Below the pieces are notes generated by a model. That model searched no databases. It was given only the letters and a program-made list of their open reading frames with translations, and had not been told where the DNA came from. From Epilithonimonas sp042695135 (GTDB lineage: Bacteria; Bacteroidota; Bacteroidia; Flavobacteriales; Weeksellaceae), in contig NZ_CP170547.1 of NCBI RefSeq assembly GCF_042695135.1, positions 1,674,001-1,738,000 on the forward strand: a stretch of 64,000 bases of DNA. Direction: 5' to 3'. The stretch's first letter is position 1, and every line of letters starts with the position of its first letter. Positions 34,642-41,993 of the stretch are shown in pieces. A program made the position numbers and the translations under genes.

Positions 34642-36627
34642 ATGACTTTCCAACAACAAATTCAACAAGGAATTCCAACAGAATTACCTCAGCCAAAACC
34701 ATACGAAACCCACATCAACCACGCTCCAAAACGTAAAGAAATTCTATCAGACGAAGAGAAAAAACTCGCTCTGAAAAACGCTTTGCGTTATTTCGAACCC
34801 AAATTCCACGCAGAATTGTTGCCGGAATTTAAGGAGGAACTAGAAAAATACGGCAGAATTTATATGTACCGCTTCCGTCCGGATTATGAGATGATAGCAA
34901 GAAATATTGCCGAATATCCAGGGAAATCCCAGCAGGCAAAAGCGATTATGCTGATGATTCAAAATAATTTGGATTATGCTGTGGCGCAACATCCTCATGA
35001 ACTGATTACTTACGGTGGAAACGGTGCGGTGTTTAGCAATTGGGCGCAGTATCTTTTGACGATGAAATATCTGTCTGAAATGACGGATGAACAGACCTTG
35101 ACAATGTATTCCGGTCATCCGATGGGATTATTTCCTTCCCATAAAGATGCGCCAAGAGTGGTGGTGACGAACGGAATGATGATTCCAAACTACTCAAAGC
35201 CGGATGATTGGGAGAAATTCAATGCGCTGGGGGTTTCGCAGTACGGACAAATGACCGCTGGATCTTATATGTACATCGGTCCGCAGGGAATTGTGCACGG
35301 CACAACAATTACCGTTTTGAATGCTTTCAGAAAAATCAATAAAGAGCCAAAAGGCGGATTATTCGTCACATCAGGTCTTGGCGGAATGTCCGGCGCTCAG
35401 CCAAAAGCCGGAAATATCGCAGGCTGTGTTACAGTCATTGCAGAAGTGAATCCAAAAATTACAAAAATCCGTCACGAACAGAAATGGGTCAACGAAATCC
35501 ACGAGAATCTGGATGAATTGGTGGCAAGAGTCAGAAAAGCTCAGGAAAATCAGGAAACGGTTTCTCTGGCTTACCTTGGAAACATCGTCGATATTTGGGA
35601 AAAATTTGATGAAGAAAATTTAAGAATCGATATCGGTTCAGACCAGACTTCGCTTCACAATCCGTGGGCGGGAGGTTATTATCCGGTCGGGCAAACTTTT
35701 GAAGAATCGAATACAATGATGGCAGAAAACCCTGAATTATTCAAAGAAAAAGTTCAGGAAACCTTGAGAAGACACGCTTCCGCCATCAACAAACATACAG
35801 CAAAAGGAACTTATTTCTTCGATTACGGAAATGCCTTTTTACTCGAAGCTTCCAGAGCCGGAGCCAATGTAATGTCGGAAAATCCTACGATTGGAAGAGA
35901 GTTCAAATACCCATCTTATGTTCAGGATATTATGGGACCGATGTGTTTTGATTATGGTTTCGGGCCATTCCGTTGGGTTTGTACCAGCGGAAAACCTGAA
36001 GATTTGCAGAAAACCGATGATATTGCGTGCGCCGTTTTAGAGGAAATGATTAAAACGTCGCCCGAAGAAATCCAGCAACAAATGAAAGACAATATCACGT
36101 GGATCAAAGGCGCTCAGGAAAACAATCTGGTCGTTGGTTCGCAGGCGAGAATTTTGTATGCCGATGCCGAAGGACGAATGAAAATCGCTGAAGCCTTCAA
36201 CAAAGCCATTGCCAACGGAGAAATTGGAGCGGTGGTTTTGGGAAGAGACCATCACGATGTTTCGGGGACAGATTCGCCATACAGAGAGACTTCCAACATT
36301 TATGACGGCTCGAGATTTACTGCAGATATGGCGATTCACAATGTGATTGGCGACAGTTTCCGTGGGGCGACCTGGGTGAGTATTCACAACGGTGGTGGCG
36401 TTGGCTGGGGCGAAGTGATCAACGGTGGTTTCGGGATGTTGCTCGATGGAAGCGATGATGCCGACAGAAGATTAAAATCTATGCTTTTCTGGGACGTCAA
36501 CAACGGAATTTCCCGAAGAAGCTGGGCAAGAAATGAAGGTGCTGTTTTCGCAATTAAAAGAGCAATGGAAGCTGAACCGAATTTAAAGGTGACGTTGCCG
36601 AATTTTGTGGATGAGAGTTTGTTTTAA
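34642..36627 (+). CDS. hutU: Urocanate hydratase HutU
   Basis: The product is 661 residues. It has the urocanase hallmarks TYGGNGAVFSNWAQY, TAGSYMYIGPQGIVHGTT and SGLGGMSGAQPKA (NAD+-binding region), and ends with IHNGGGVGWGEVINGGFGML. It converts urocanate to imidazolone propionate in histidine degradation with tightly bound NAD+. No other hut gene is in the window. The last about 40 codons are duplicated as a diverged remnant at 37085-37212, beyond an inserted small gene. The gene therefore appears to have received its present 3' end together with the insert, or to have kept its own while the copy came in (see findings). Confidence 0.95.
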   Translation: MTFQQQIQQGIPTELPQPKPYETHINHAPKRKEILSDEEKKLALKNALRYFEPKFHAELLPEFKEELEKYGRIYMYRFRPDYEMIARNIAEYPGKSQQAKAIMLMIQNNLDYAVAQHPHELITYGGNGAVFSNWAQYLLTMKYLSEMTDEQTLTMYSGHPMGLFPSHKDAPRVVVTNGMMIPNYSKPDDWEKFNALGVSQYGQMTAGSYMYIGPQGIVHGTTITVLNAFRKINKEPKGGLFVTSGLGGMSGAQPKAGNIAGCVTVIAEVNPKITKIRHEQKWVNEIHENLDELVARVRKAQENQETVSLAYLGNIVDIWEKFDEENLRIDIGSDQTSLHNPWAGGYYPVGQTFEESNTMMAENPELFKEKVQETLRRHASAINKHTAKGTYFFDYGNAFLLEASRAGANVMSENPTIGREFKYPSYVQDIMGPMCFDYGFGPFRWVCTSGKPEDLQKTDDIACAVLEEMIKTSPEEIQQQMKDNITWIKGAQENNLVVGSQARILYADAEGRMKIAEAFNKAIANGEIGAVVLGRDHHDVSGTDSPYRETSNIYDGSRFTADMAIHNVIGDSFRGATWVSIHNGGGVGWGEVINGGFGMLLDGSDDADRRLKSMLFWDVNNGISRRSWARNEGAVFAIKRAMEAEPNLKVTLPNFVDESLF

Positions 36628-36642
36628 GCTTATTAAACTTTA

Positions 36643-37083
36643 ATGAAAGAATTCACTGTAATTTATCCTATGTTTTCCCCAATTCAATTAATAGATGAAA
36701 ATGGAAAATTGGTGGGAGAAATTTTGCTAAATAGTTTTAACCAGAAATTAAAAATACACAATGAAATTTTCAAGATAAAATACAATGGTTTGTTTTCGAG
36801 AAACTATAAAATATTTGACCAAAATAAGAATTTAGTTTTTAAATCAGACTTCTCAAAAAACAGATTTGTTTATTATCGAAATGAGAAAGAAATATTCACT
36901 TATAAAAATAATGGATGGTTTAATAATAAGTTAAGCCTATACAAAACCAATGACCTCATCATTTCTGTCGAATCCAAAGGTTTTTTCAAAAAAAAGTATA
37001 AACTAAAGATCAATAATAATTTCAATAACCACTTTATAATTTTGGCATTTTTAAATGATTATATAAGTAGTCAAAGTTCATAA
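36643..37083 (+). CDS. Orphan 146-residue protein inserted between hutU and a hutU remnant
   Basis: The product is 146 residues, basic, rich in Asn, Lys and Phe, with no signal peptide. Repeating beta-strand patterns (NYKIFDQNKNLVFKSDFSKN, KKYKLKINNNF) hint at a tubby/LURP-one-like beta-barrel fold, but this is weak. The codons are much more AT-rich than those of hutU. The ATG lies 15 bp after the hutU stop, and 1 bp after its own stop begins a diverged copy of the hutU 3' end. That makes it look like cargo gained by lateral transfer. Function unknown. Confidence 0.65.
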   Translation: MKEFTVIYPMFSPIQLIDENGKLVGEILLNSFNQKLKIHNEIFKIKYNGLFSRNYKIFDQNKNLVFKSDFSKNRFVYYRNEKEIFTYKNNGWFNNKLSLYKTNDLIISVESKGFFKKKYKLKINNNFNNHFIILAFLNDYISSQSS

Positions 37084-37084
37084 C

Positions 37085-37212
37085 TCCAGACGAGCTGGGC
37101 AAGAAATGAAGGTACTGTTTTCGCCATCAAAAGAGCAATGGAGGTGGAGCCGAATTTGAAGGTGACGTTGCCGAATTTTGTGGATGAGAGTGTTTTAAAA
37201 CATTTTAGATAG
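37085..37212 (+). pseudogene. Remnant of a second hutU 3' end
   Basis: From 37093 the sequence matches the last about 107 bp of hutU (36520-36627), with about 8 substitutions by eye plus small indels. Most third-position changes are silent. Upstream, tccagacga aligns with the hutU codons tcccgaaga, then one base is missing. In frame it reads SWARNEGTVFAIKRAMEVEP and ends DESVLKHFR, four residues past the hutU end. It has no start codon and cannot be a gene by itself. The sequence pattern suggests another hutU allele rather than a fresh local copy. Confidence 0.85.
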
Positions 37213-37215
37213 GGA

Positions 37216-37239
37216 AAAACCTGCTGTGAGGCAAGTTTT
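37216..37239 (+). terminator. Terminator after the hutU remnant
   Basis: An imperfect stem, aaaacctgc/gcaagtttt, with a T run. It may be the original hutU terminator, displaced from hutU by the insert. Confidence 0.55.
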
Positions 37240-37256
37240 TTGTATTTATTTTTGTA

Positions 37257-37335
37257 CGCTGGTGCGAGCATCTTGCTCGTACCACTTAATTAGTTTGATA
37301 CATGAGCTTGAAGCTTGCGCTAGCAGTGGATATCG
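37257..37335. repeat. Interspersed repeat, family E, copy 1
   Basis: It contains gcgagcatcttgctcgtacc on the left and gagcttgaagcttgcgctag on the right, an imperfect palindrome. A second copy in the same orientation lies at 38300-38372, so the two bracket the SH3-domain gene. Confidence 0.7.
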
Positions 37336-37351
37336 AATAGAGGTATTTTTA

Positions 37352-38185
37352 TTATTCTCTTATCAAATCATCTTTCAATATCCATCCAATACTAGTTTGT
37401 CCAGAAGAATTTGTAAACTCTATATAGATAAAATATTTGGATTCTGCAATAGCATAAATGACGGTGTCATAAATTAAATGCGCTTTTCTAACATCTTTAA
37501 TATTTGGAGTGTTACAAAAATATGTTCTGTCGACTTTAACTCTAAAATACTTTGATTCACTAACCATAACATTACTGCTGTAAGTATTTTCGCTATCTGC
37601 TGAAGCTGTCAAATATCTACTATTTATGTAACCATCTATCATAGAATAGCTATTTGTACTAGGCAAATAACGTTTTACTCGAACCTTGTCCCAATATCCT
37701 AACTGCTCTATAGATGTTACTTCATCAGAGAAAGCAAGTTCTTCAATAATATTGTCGGAAACTTCGGGCGCTGTTCTTAAATTTACATTAGTTGTATTAA
37801 CATATTTTTTTGTAGAACTTTTATAATTATTTGAACTGGAATTACCAGAATAAACATAATTTGAGTTATTAGAACTTGTCGTTGTTGCTCTTTTCTTACG
37901 ATAATAACCACTTACATAAGTTCCATCAGCTCTGTAGTAACCATCTACCCATTCTTTATCATAGTTTGATTTTGAAGGAGAACTTATCGAAGAAGTTGTA
38001 GTGTATTCTGTGTTAGGATTGTAATTACCCCTGTAACTATAATTGTCTGTAACCGTTGAATTTGGTGCAGTTCTTACGTGAGGCTGAACATACGTGCCAT
38101 TCTTCCTGTAATATCCTCGCACCGAAACTTGAGAATAATTGTAAATTGATAGTAATACAACAAAAAGAGTAAATAGTTTTTTCAC
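37352..38185 (-). CDS. Secreted bacterial SH3-domain protein with GYYR repeats
   Basis: The product is 277 residues with a signal peptide ending YNYSQ. It opens with short repeats of the type GYYRKNGTYVQPHVRTAPN and GYYRADGTYV, a motif family common in flavobacterial surface proteins. A Ser/Thr/Asn-rich linker follows (about 90-130). At about 130-195 is a bacterial SH3 domain (NVNLRTAPEVSDNIIEELAF, YWDKVRVKRYLP). SH3b domains usually bind cell-wall peptides, and the C-terminal 80 residues are unrecognised. The gene is AT-rich and bracketed by two copies of the family E repeat. Its role is unknown. Confidence 0.78.
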   Translation of the reverse strand: MKKLFTLFVVLLSIYNYSQVSVRGYYRKNGTYVQPHVRTAPNSTVTDNYSYRGNYNPNTEYTTTSSISSPSKSNYDKEWVDGYYRADGTYVSGYYRKKRATTTSSNNSNYVYSGNSSSNNYKSSTKKYVNTTNVNLRTAPEVSDNIIEELAFSDEVTSIEQLGYWDKVRVKRYLPSTNSYSMIDGYINSRYLTASADSENTYSSNVMVSESKYFRVKVDRTYFCNTPNIKDVRKAHLIYDTVIYAIAESKYFIYIEFTNSSGQTSIGWILKDDLIRE

Positions 38186-38299
38186 ACGTTATTATTTAGT
38201 ATTCAAAGATATATATATTATAATGAAGGTAGAAATATGGGTTCCCCTAAAATAAAAAAAAATTATAATTAATTTCAAAGTCGCCCATATCCAATACCC

Positions 38300-38372
38300 A
38301 CTCGCTAGTGCTAGCATCTTGCTCGTACACATTCTTTAGCTTGAGATACGAGCTTGAAGCTCCTGCTAGCGA
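38300..38372. repeat. Interspersed repeat, family E, copy 2
   Basis: It starts gctagtgctagcatcttgct and ends gagcttgaagctcctgctag, an imperfect palindrome matching the copy at 37257. Confidence 0.7.
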
Positions 38373-38398
38373 ATTATGATGGAGAAATATTCATTTTC

Positions 38399-38573
38399 AA
38401 AACAACTTGGTTAAGACCACCCGCATCCGCAAAACCTTACAAACAACCTTAAAACAAACCTCCTGCATCTGCATTTTATTTAAAACAACCTTGTTTGTAA
38501 TCTCCTGCAATTGCAGGAAGTCTCCAACAAGTTGCGTGGAACTTCTTGCAATTGCATTTTATTCCCCGCAAAA
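38399..38573. repeat. 41-42-bp tandem repeat array, four units, upstream of the second DUF6261-type gene
   Basis: Four units carry the core cccgcatccgca (38420), cctgcatctgca (38462), cctgcaattgca (38504) and cttgcaattgca (38545), spaced 42, 42 and 41 bp. Units 1 to 3 also share aaacaac at their starts. The third core extends to a 14-bp palindrome, cctgcaattgcagg (38504-38517). The unit sequence differs from the array at 14868, but the period and place relative to the gene are the same. The array ends in caaaatgtttt at the -33 region of the promoter. Confidence 0.8.
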
Positions 38574-38575
38574 TG

Positions 38576-38607
38576 TTTTAAACTAAATGCAGAATTATTT
38601 ATATTTG
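38576..38607 (+). promoter_or_regulatory. Promoter of the second DUF6261-type gene
   Basis: A T run (38576-38579) in the word caaaatgtttt is followed after 20 bp by a perfect TATATTTG (38600-38607). The word and spacing match the promoter at 15085-15116. Confidence 0.65.
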
Positions 38608-38651
38608 TTTTGATTAATTAGTACATTTTTAACAAACAAAACACAATTACG

Positions 38652-39350
38652 ATGAAAATTTCATTAGTGCGTCTGAGCACCAAAGATCTTGCGACTTTGG
38701 CTCAGAGAATTCTCAGCAACATCCAGTCAGGAAAATATCCTGTGATCTCCAACCATCCGCTTACCGCGACTTTGCAAACTTCCTACACGGCGTATGACAA
38801 TGTGTACACCAAGCAGGTTTACAGCGGCAAAGGAAAAGAGGTTGCCACGGCAGACCACGAGAGGGATCTGGCTTACAAAAATCTAAAAGCATTCCTCAAT
38901 GGTTACAGAAAGCTTCCTTCTGCTCCCAATTCTCATTTGGCGGAAGAGTTGTACGGGATTTTCAAAACTTTTGGGCTGAACCTGGATCGGTTAAGCTATT
39001 CCTCGCAAACCGCCCAAATGAAAAAGCTGATCGAGATACTGGAGCTTCCGGAAAACAAGCAAAAAATAAAGGATCTATCTCTGGAGTCAGGTTTTGCAGA
39101 GATGAAGACCAAACACGATGCTTTTGAGTTGCTGTTTGCCGATCAGGCAGAAGCCAACGCAGACCTTAGAAATATGTCGAGCGCATCTGCCATCCGACAG
39201 GATCTGGAGAAAAACCTGAAAACTTATATCAATCTTTTGACCGTGATGAAAGAGGTGACGGGATGGGAACTGCTCTACAACGAAACCAACGAGTTAGTAA
39301 AAGCTGCGAAAGATTCGGACATCAAACCGACAGGTGACAAGCCTGCCTAA
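38652..39350 (+). CDS. DUF6261-type protein, copy 2
   Basis: The product is 232 residues, clearly paralogous to the protein at 15164. Shared segments include RLSTKDLATLAQR, YSGKGKEVATADHERDLAYK, GLNLDRLSYSSQTAQMKKLI and NLKTYINLLTVMKEVTGWEL. It is soluble and helical, with no signal peptide. The two proteins agree along their whole length, most strongly in the middle. The array and promoter upstream are built like those of copy 1 but differ in unit sequence. Family function is unknown; the DUF number is from memory. Confidence 0.8.
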   Translation: MKISLVRLSTKDLATLAQRILSNIQSGKYPVISNHPLTATLQTSYTAYDNVYTKQVYSGKGKEVATADHERDLAYKNLKAFLNGYRKLPSAPNSHLAEELYGIFKTFGLNLDRLSYSSQTAQMKKLIEILELPENKQKIKDLSLESGFAEMKTKHDAFELLFADQAEANADLRNMSSASAIRQDLEKNLKTYINLLTVMKEVTGWELLYNETNELVKAAKDSDIKPTGDKPA

Positions 39351-39361
39351 ATTGGATTTAG

Positions 39362-39388
39362 AAACTCAGCGAATGGCTGAGTTTTTTT
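39362..39388 (+). terminator. Terminator of the second DUF6261-type gene
   Basis: The stem aaactcagc/gctgagttt is followed by a T run. Confidence 0.85.
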
Positions 39389-39418
39389 ATCAAATCATAT
39401 TAAAAACATAAAAAAATA

Positions 39419-39586
39419 ATGAATATTTTTCTTTCCTGTGGTCCAATCTTAGAACCCCTAATAGGAATTACTTGTGCAACTATCAGCTGCATTGCAATTC
39501 TTATTTTTTCAGTAATCAAATTTTTGAAAAGCAAAAAATATATAACAATCAAAGCGCAATCAGTTACTGACAAATTGTACCAATAA
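39419..39586 (+). CDS. Possible 55-residue single-span membrane protein
   Basis: The frame starts MNIFLSCGPILEPLIGITCA and has one hydrophobic helix (about residues 8-34) with a basic tail (KFLKSKKYITIKAQ). The positive-inside pattern would leave the C-terminus in the cytosol. There is no family match I know of. It lies between a terminator and a second tiny hydrophobic frame that starts 2 bp after its stop. Confidence 0.35.
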   Translation: MNIFLSCGPILEPLIGITCATISCIAILIFSVIKFLKSKKYITIKAQSVTDKLYQ

Positions 39587-39588
39587 TA

Positions 39589-39672
39589 ATGGTTACTTGC
39601 ATCGTTGTATTTTTTATCTGGTGGATTTTGATGTTTTTATTCGCCGGAATAGCTTTTGAAGCTCTCAAATAA
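39589..39672 (+). CDS. Possible 27-residue hydrophobic peptide
   Basis: The frame begins MVTCIVVFFIWWILMFLFAG and ends IAFEALK, a single membrane helix. It starts 2 bp after the previous small frame, so translation could be coupled. The promoter of the antitoxin gene begins inside its 3' end. Small size makes this tentative. Confidence 0.3.
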   Translation: MVTCIVVFFIWWILMFLFAGIAFEALK

Positions 39673-39684
39673 TTACTATATTTG
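39655..39684 (+). promoter_or_regulatory. Promoter of the toxin-antitoxin pair
   Basis: TTTG at 39655-39658, an 18-bp spacer and TATATTTG at 39677-39684 match the consensus. It lies 33 bp before the antitoxin start. Confidence 0.65.
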
Positions 39685-39716
39685 TCTCATATAATGATAC
39701 TTAAAAATATAAAATA

Positions 39717-40058
39717 ATGATAGCAGAAATCCAGAAATACATCGAGATCCAAAATAATATTGATCAGATTCTGAAAAATTCGCCGGTTAAATTGTCCTTT
39801 ATTATTGAAAAATCGGGAATCAAGAAACCTACATTTTTCAAAAAATTAAAGGAGAAAAGATTCACACCGCAAGAACTCCTGATCATTGCTGAACATGTAG
39901 AACCAAAAAACTGGCGAAATGAAACGAAAGAGGAAATATTGGAATCATTAAAGAGAAGCGAAGAAGATATTAAAAATGGACGAGTATATTCCTATGAAGA
40001 AGTGAAAGAAAGATCTAGACAGAGATTAGAAAACTACAGAAATGGAAATTCGATTTAG
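39717..40058 (+). CDS. Antitoxin-like protein with HTH N-terminus
   Basis: The product is 113 residues. The N-terminal half (VKLSFIIEKSGIKKPTFFKK, TPQELLIIAEHVEP) reads as an Xre-like helix-turn-helix. The C-terminal half is a helical, charged tail (KRSEEDIKNGRVYSYEEVKE) of the kind that wraps a RelE-type toxin. The toxin gene starts inside its 3' end, with a 17-bp overlap. The pair has its own promoter, so autoregulation by the antitoxin is expected (inference). Confidence 0.75.
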   Translation: MIAEIQKYIEIQNNIDQILKNSPVKLSFIIEKSGIKKPTFFKKLKEKRFTPQELLIIAEHVEPKNWRNETKEEILESLKRSEEDIKNGRVYSYEEVKERSRQRLENYRNGNSI

Positions 40059-40341
40059 CAAAGCATCTTATGATGATTTGGATGAAATCGAAGATTATCT
40101 TTTGAATGAATGGAATGATAAAGTATTGGACGATTTTAATTTAAGGCTTGAGCATTGCCTCAAACTGATTACAGATGGAATTGCAGTTTTCCAAAAATAC
40201 GAAGACACCAATTATCATAAGCTTTTGATTACGAAGCATAATACTTTGATCTATAGTTTGGAGCAAAACATTCTTACTGTTCACAGAGTCCTCCAAAACT
40301 TCCAAGATCCAGACGACAATCAAAAATCGCTGAAAAGCTAA
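40042..40341 (+). CDS. RelE/ParE-superfamily toxin
   Basis: The product is 99 residues, starting MEIRFSKASYDDLDEIEDYL, the usual first strand and helices of RelE/ParE toxins. Later strands HKLLITKHNTLIYSLEQNIL and the end LTVHRVLQNFQDP complete the fold. RelE members cut ribosome-bound mRNA, ParE members inhibit gyrase; the sequence does not decide which. It overlaps the antitoxin gene by 17 bp, a standard module layout. Confidence 0.82.
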   Translation: MEIRFSKASYDDLDEIEDYLLNEWNDKVLDDFNLRLEHCLKLITDGIAVFQKYEDTNYHKLLITKHNTLIYSLEQNILTVHRVLQNFQDPDDNQKSLKS

Positions 40342-40350
40342 TATCAAAGA

Positions 40351-41109
40351 ATGCAAAAACTAGGAATCATCGGCTTCGGCTGGCTCGGAAACCACATCGC
40401 AGAAAAACTATCAAACCGTTACGAGATCTTCGCAACGACTACTACTCCAACCAAAGTACAAGACATTAACACCAAAGGTTACAACGCAACTTTAGTCAGT
40501 TTTCCTAACGAGTTAGATATAGAAATGAAAGAATGGGACGTTGCATCAGACTTAGATGTCATCATCATCAGCGTTCCTTTTTCGGGAATCAGAGGTGCAC
40601 AGATTCCGATGAATGACAAACGTCAAAACCTTCTCAATTTCCTCGGGGATTACAAAGGTCAATTGTTTTTAATGAGTTCGACTGGTGTCTATCCTCAAAC
40701 AGAAAAGGAATTTAAAGAAGATGACACACCCGCTGAAAATGTCGAAAGTGAAAGTTTTATTTTGGAAAAATTCCCTCAGACTAATATCCTCAGGTTAGCA
40801 GGATTAATGGGCGGTGAAAGGCTTTTGAAAAATTACAACATCAGCAATTTGGATATGTTAGTGAATCATATTCATTATGCTGATATTTGTTCAGTTATAG
40901 AAAAAATGCTGGACAATCAATCTGAATCCAAAGTTTATAACACCGTTGCACCCATTCATCCGAATAAAGAAGAAGTCATCAATGCTCAAAAAGATTTGCC
41001 TTATAATGGCAAACGAACCACCACAGGCAGAACCATTTCTCCGGAAAAATTAATCTCAGAACTGGACTTTGAATTCCAGTATCCGGATCCGCGGTATTTT
41101 CATTTGTAA
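40351..41109 (+). CDS. NAD(P)-binding protein, YeeZ-like epimerase/dehydratase family
   Basis: The product is 252 residues with an N-terminal Rossmann motif GIIGFGWLGNHIAEKL. It continues with FLMSSTGVYPQT (the Ser/Thr and Tyr of an extended SDR active site, here in the spacing of YeeZ-like proteins), NILRLAGLMGG and HIHYADICSVIEKML. Such proteins are annotated as NAD(P)-dependent epimerases or sugar-nucleotide reductases, but function is rarely tested. It is cytosolic and begins 9 bp after the toxin stop, which is probably chance or weak read-through rather than a functional link. Confidence 0.8.
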   Translation: MQKLGIIGFGWLGNHIAEKLSNRYEIFATTTTPTKVQDINTKGYNATLVSFPNELDIEMKEWDVASDLDVIIISVPFSGIRGAQIPMNDKRQNLLNFLGDYKGQLFLMSSTGVYPQTEKEFKEDDTPAENVESESFILEKFPQTNILRLAGLMGGERLLKNYNISNLDMLVNHIHYADICSVIEKMLDNQSESKVYNTVAPIHPNKEEVINAQKDLPYNGKRTTTGRTISPEKLISELDFEFQYPDPRYFHL

Positions 41110-41256
41110 TATTTTCAGGTCATTTCCAACCTTTGTAAAGAAAGATGCATCTTAATCATTAAAAGGAATTATTATGAAATCGTCATAATTATGAAACTGA
41201 ACTATAGATAAAGATTAAACGATTGCATAAGACCTTAAAAAAAATAAGATCTACTT

Positions 41257-41841
41257 ATGAAAGTTACCATCCCAAAACCTTGTCACGAAAACTGGGCGAC
41301 TATGACGCCCGACGAAAAAGGCAGATTCTGCCAGGTTTGCTCCAAGAGCGTAAGAGACTTTACGAACGCATCTGACCTGCAAATTATAGATAATCTTTCC
41401 GGCGATTCTAATGTCTGCGGCAATTTCCGGGTAGATCAGCTGGACAGAAACCTCAGCCACTCTTTTATCAATTCCTTGTTTGCAAAGTTTGCGGTCGGTT
41501 TTGTCCTCACGTCCGGAGGCATTGTCTCTGCACAAACGCAGCCAAAGAAACATTGTGAAGTGAAAAAAGAGACAGTCACAAACCGAAATATTAAAGGAGA
41601 AGTAGCGAGGATTCCAGCTCCAAAGAATGATACTTTACGAATGTTAGGAAAATTTATCCAAATGCCAGACACAAAAGAACCACTTTACATTTTGGAAGGA
41701 AAAATCATTACTGAAAAAAAAATGAAGAGTCTTGACCAAAACACAATTGAGAGAATCGATGTTCTCAAGGGTCAATCTGCAATGGTAATATATGGTTCAA
41801 AAGCAAAAAATGGTGCCGTTATTATCACATTGAAAGAGTAA
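41257..41841 (+). CDS. Fusion of a Cys-motif domain, a membrane helix and a TonB-plug-like domain
   Basis: The product is 194 residues. The N-terminal 60 residues have a Cys pattern, CHENW (Cys9), RFCQVCSKSVRDFT (Cys25, Cys28) and Cys54, which could bind a metal. A hydrophobic segment follows (about 70-90, FAKFAVGFVLTSGGIVSAQ). The C-terminus, TIERIDVLKGQSAMVIYGSK and NGAVIITLKE, is a TonB-dependent-receptor plug hairpin without a barrel. Such fusions are known from Bacteroidota genomes as hypothetical proteins; I recall no function. The N-terminus should be cytosolic and the plug periplasmic, suggesting signalling between them (inference). Confidence 0.65.
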   Translation: MKVTIPKPCHENWATMTPDEKGRFCQVCSKSVRDFTNASDLQIIDNLSGDSNVCGNFRVDQLDRNLSHSFINSLFAKFAVGFVLTSGGIVSAQTQPKKHCEVKKETVTNRNIKGEVARIPAPKNDTLRMLGKFIQMPDTKEPLYILEGKIITEKKMKSLDQNTIERIDVLKGQSAMVIYGSKAKNGAVIITLKE

Positions 41842-41993
41842 ATGAAGAATGGAAAAAGTAAAGTGAGATAGTTTTTTAGAATTAGATCTTTAAAAAAAAT
41901 TGATTTTGTGTGAAATATTTTTTCCGAACAAGAAAAATTTAAAAATAAAATTCCTAGAAAAATCACTATTGCTTTCATTATCGATGAATATTT

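Noticed and set aside
38399..38573. CRISPR array
   Set aside because: The spacing is regular, but the units run directly into each other with similar sequence throughout and there are no cas genes.
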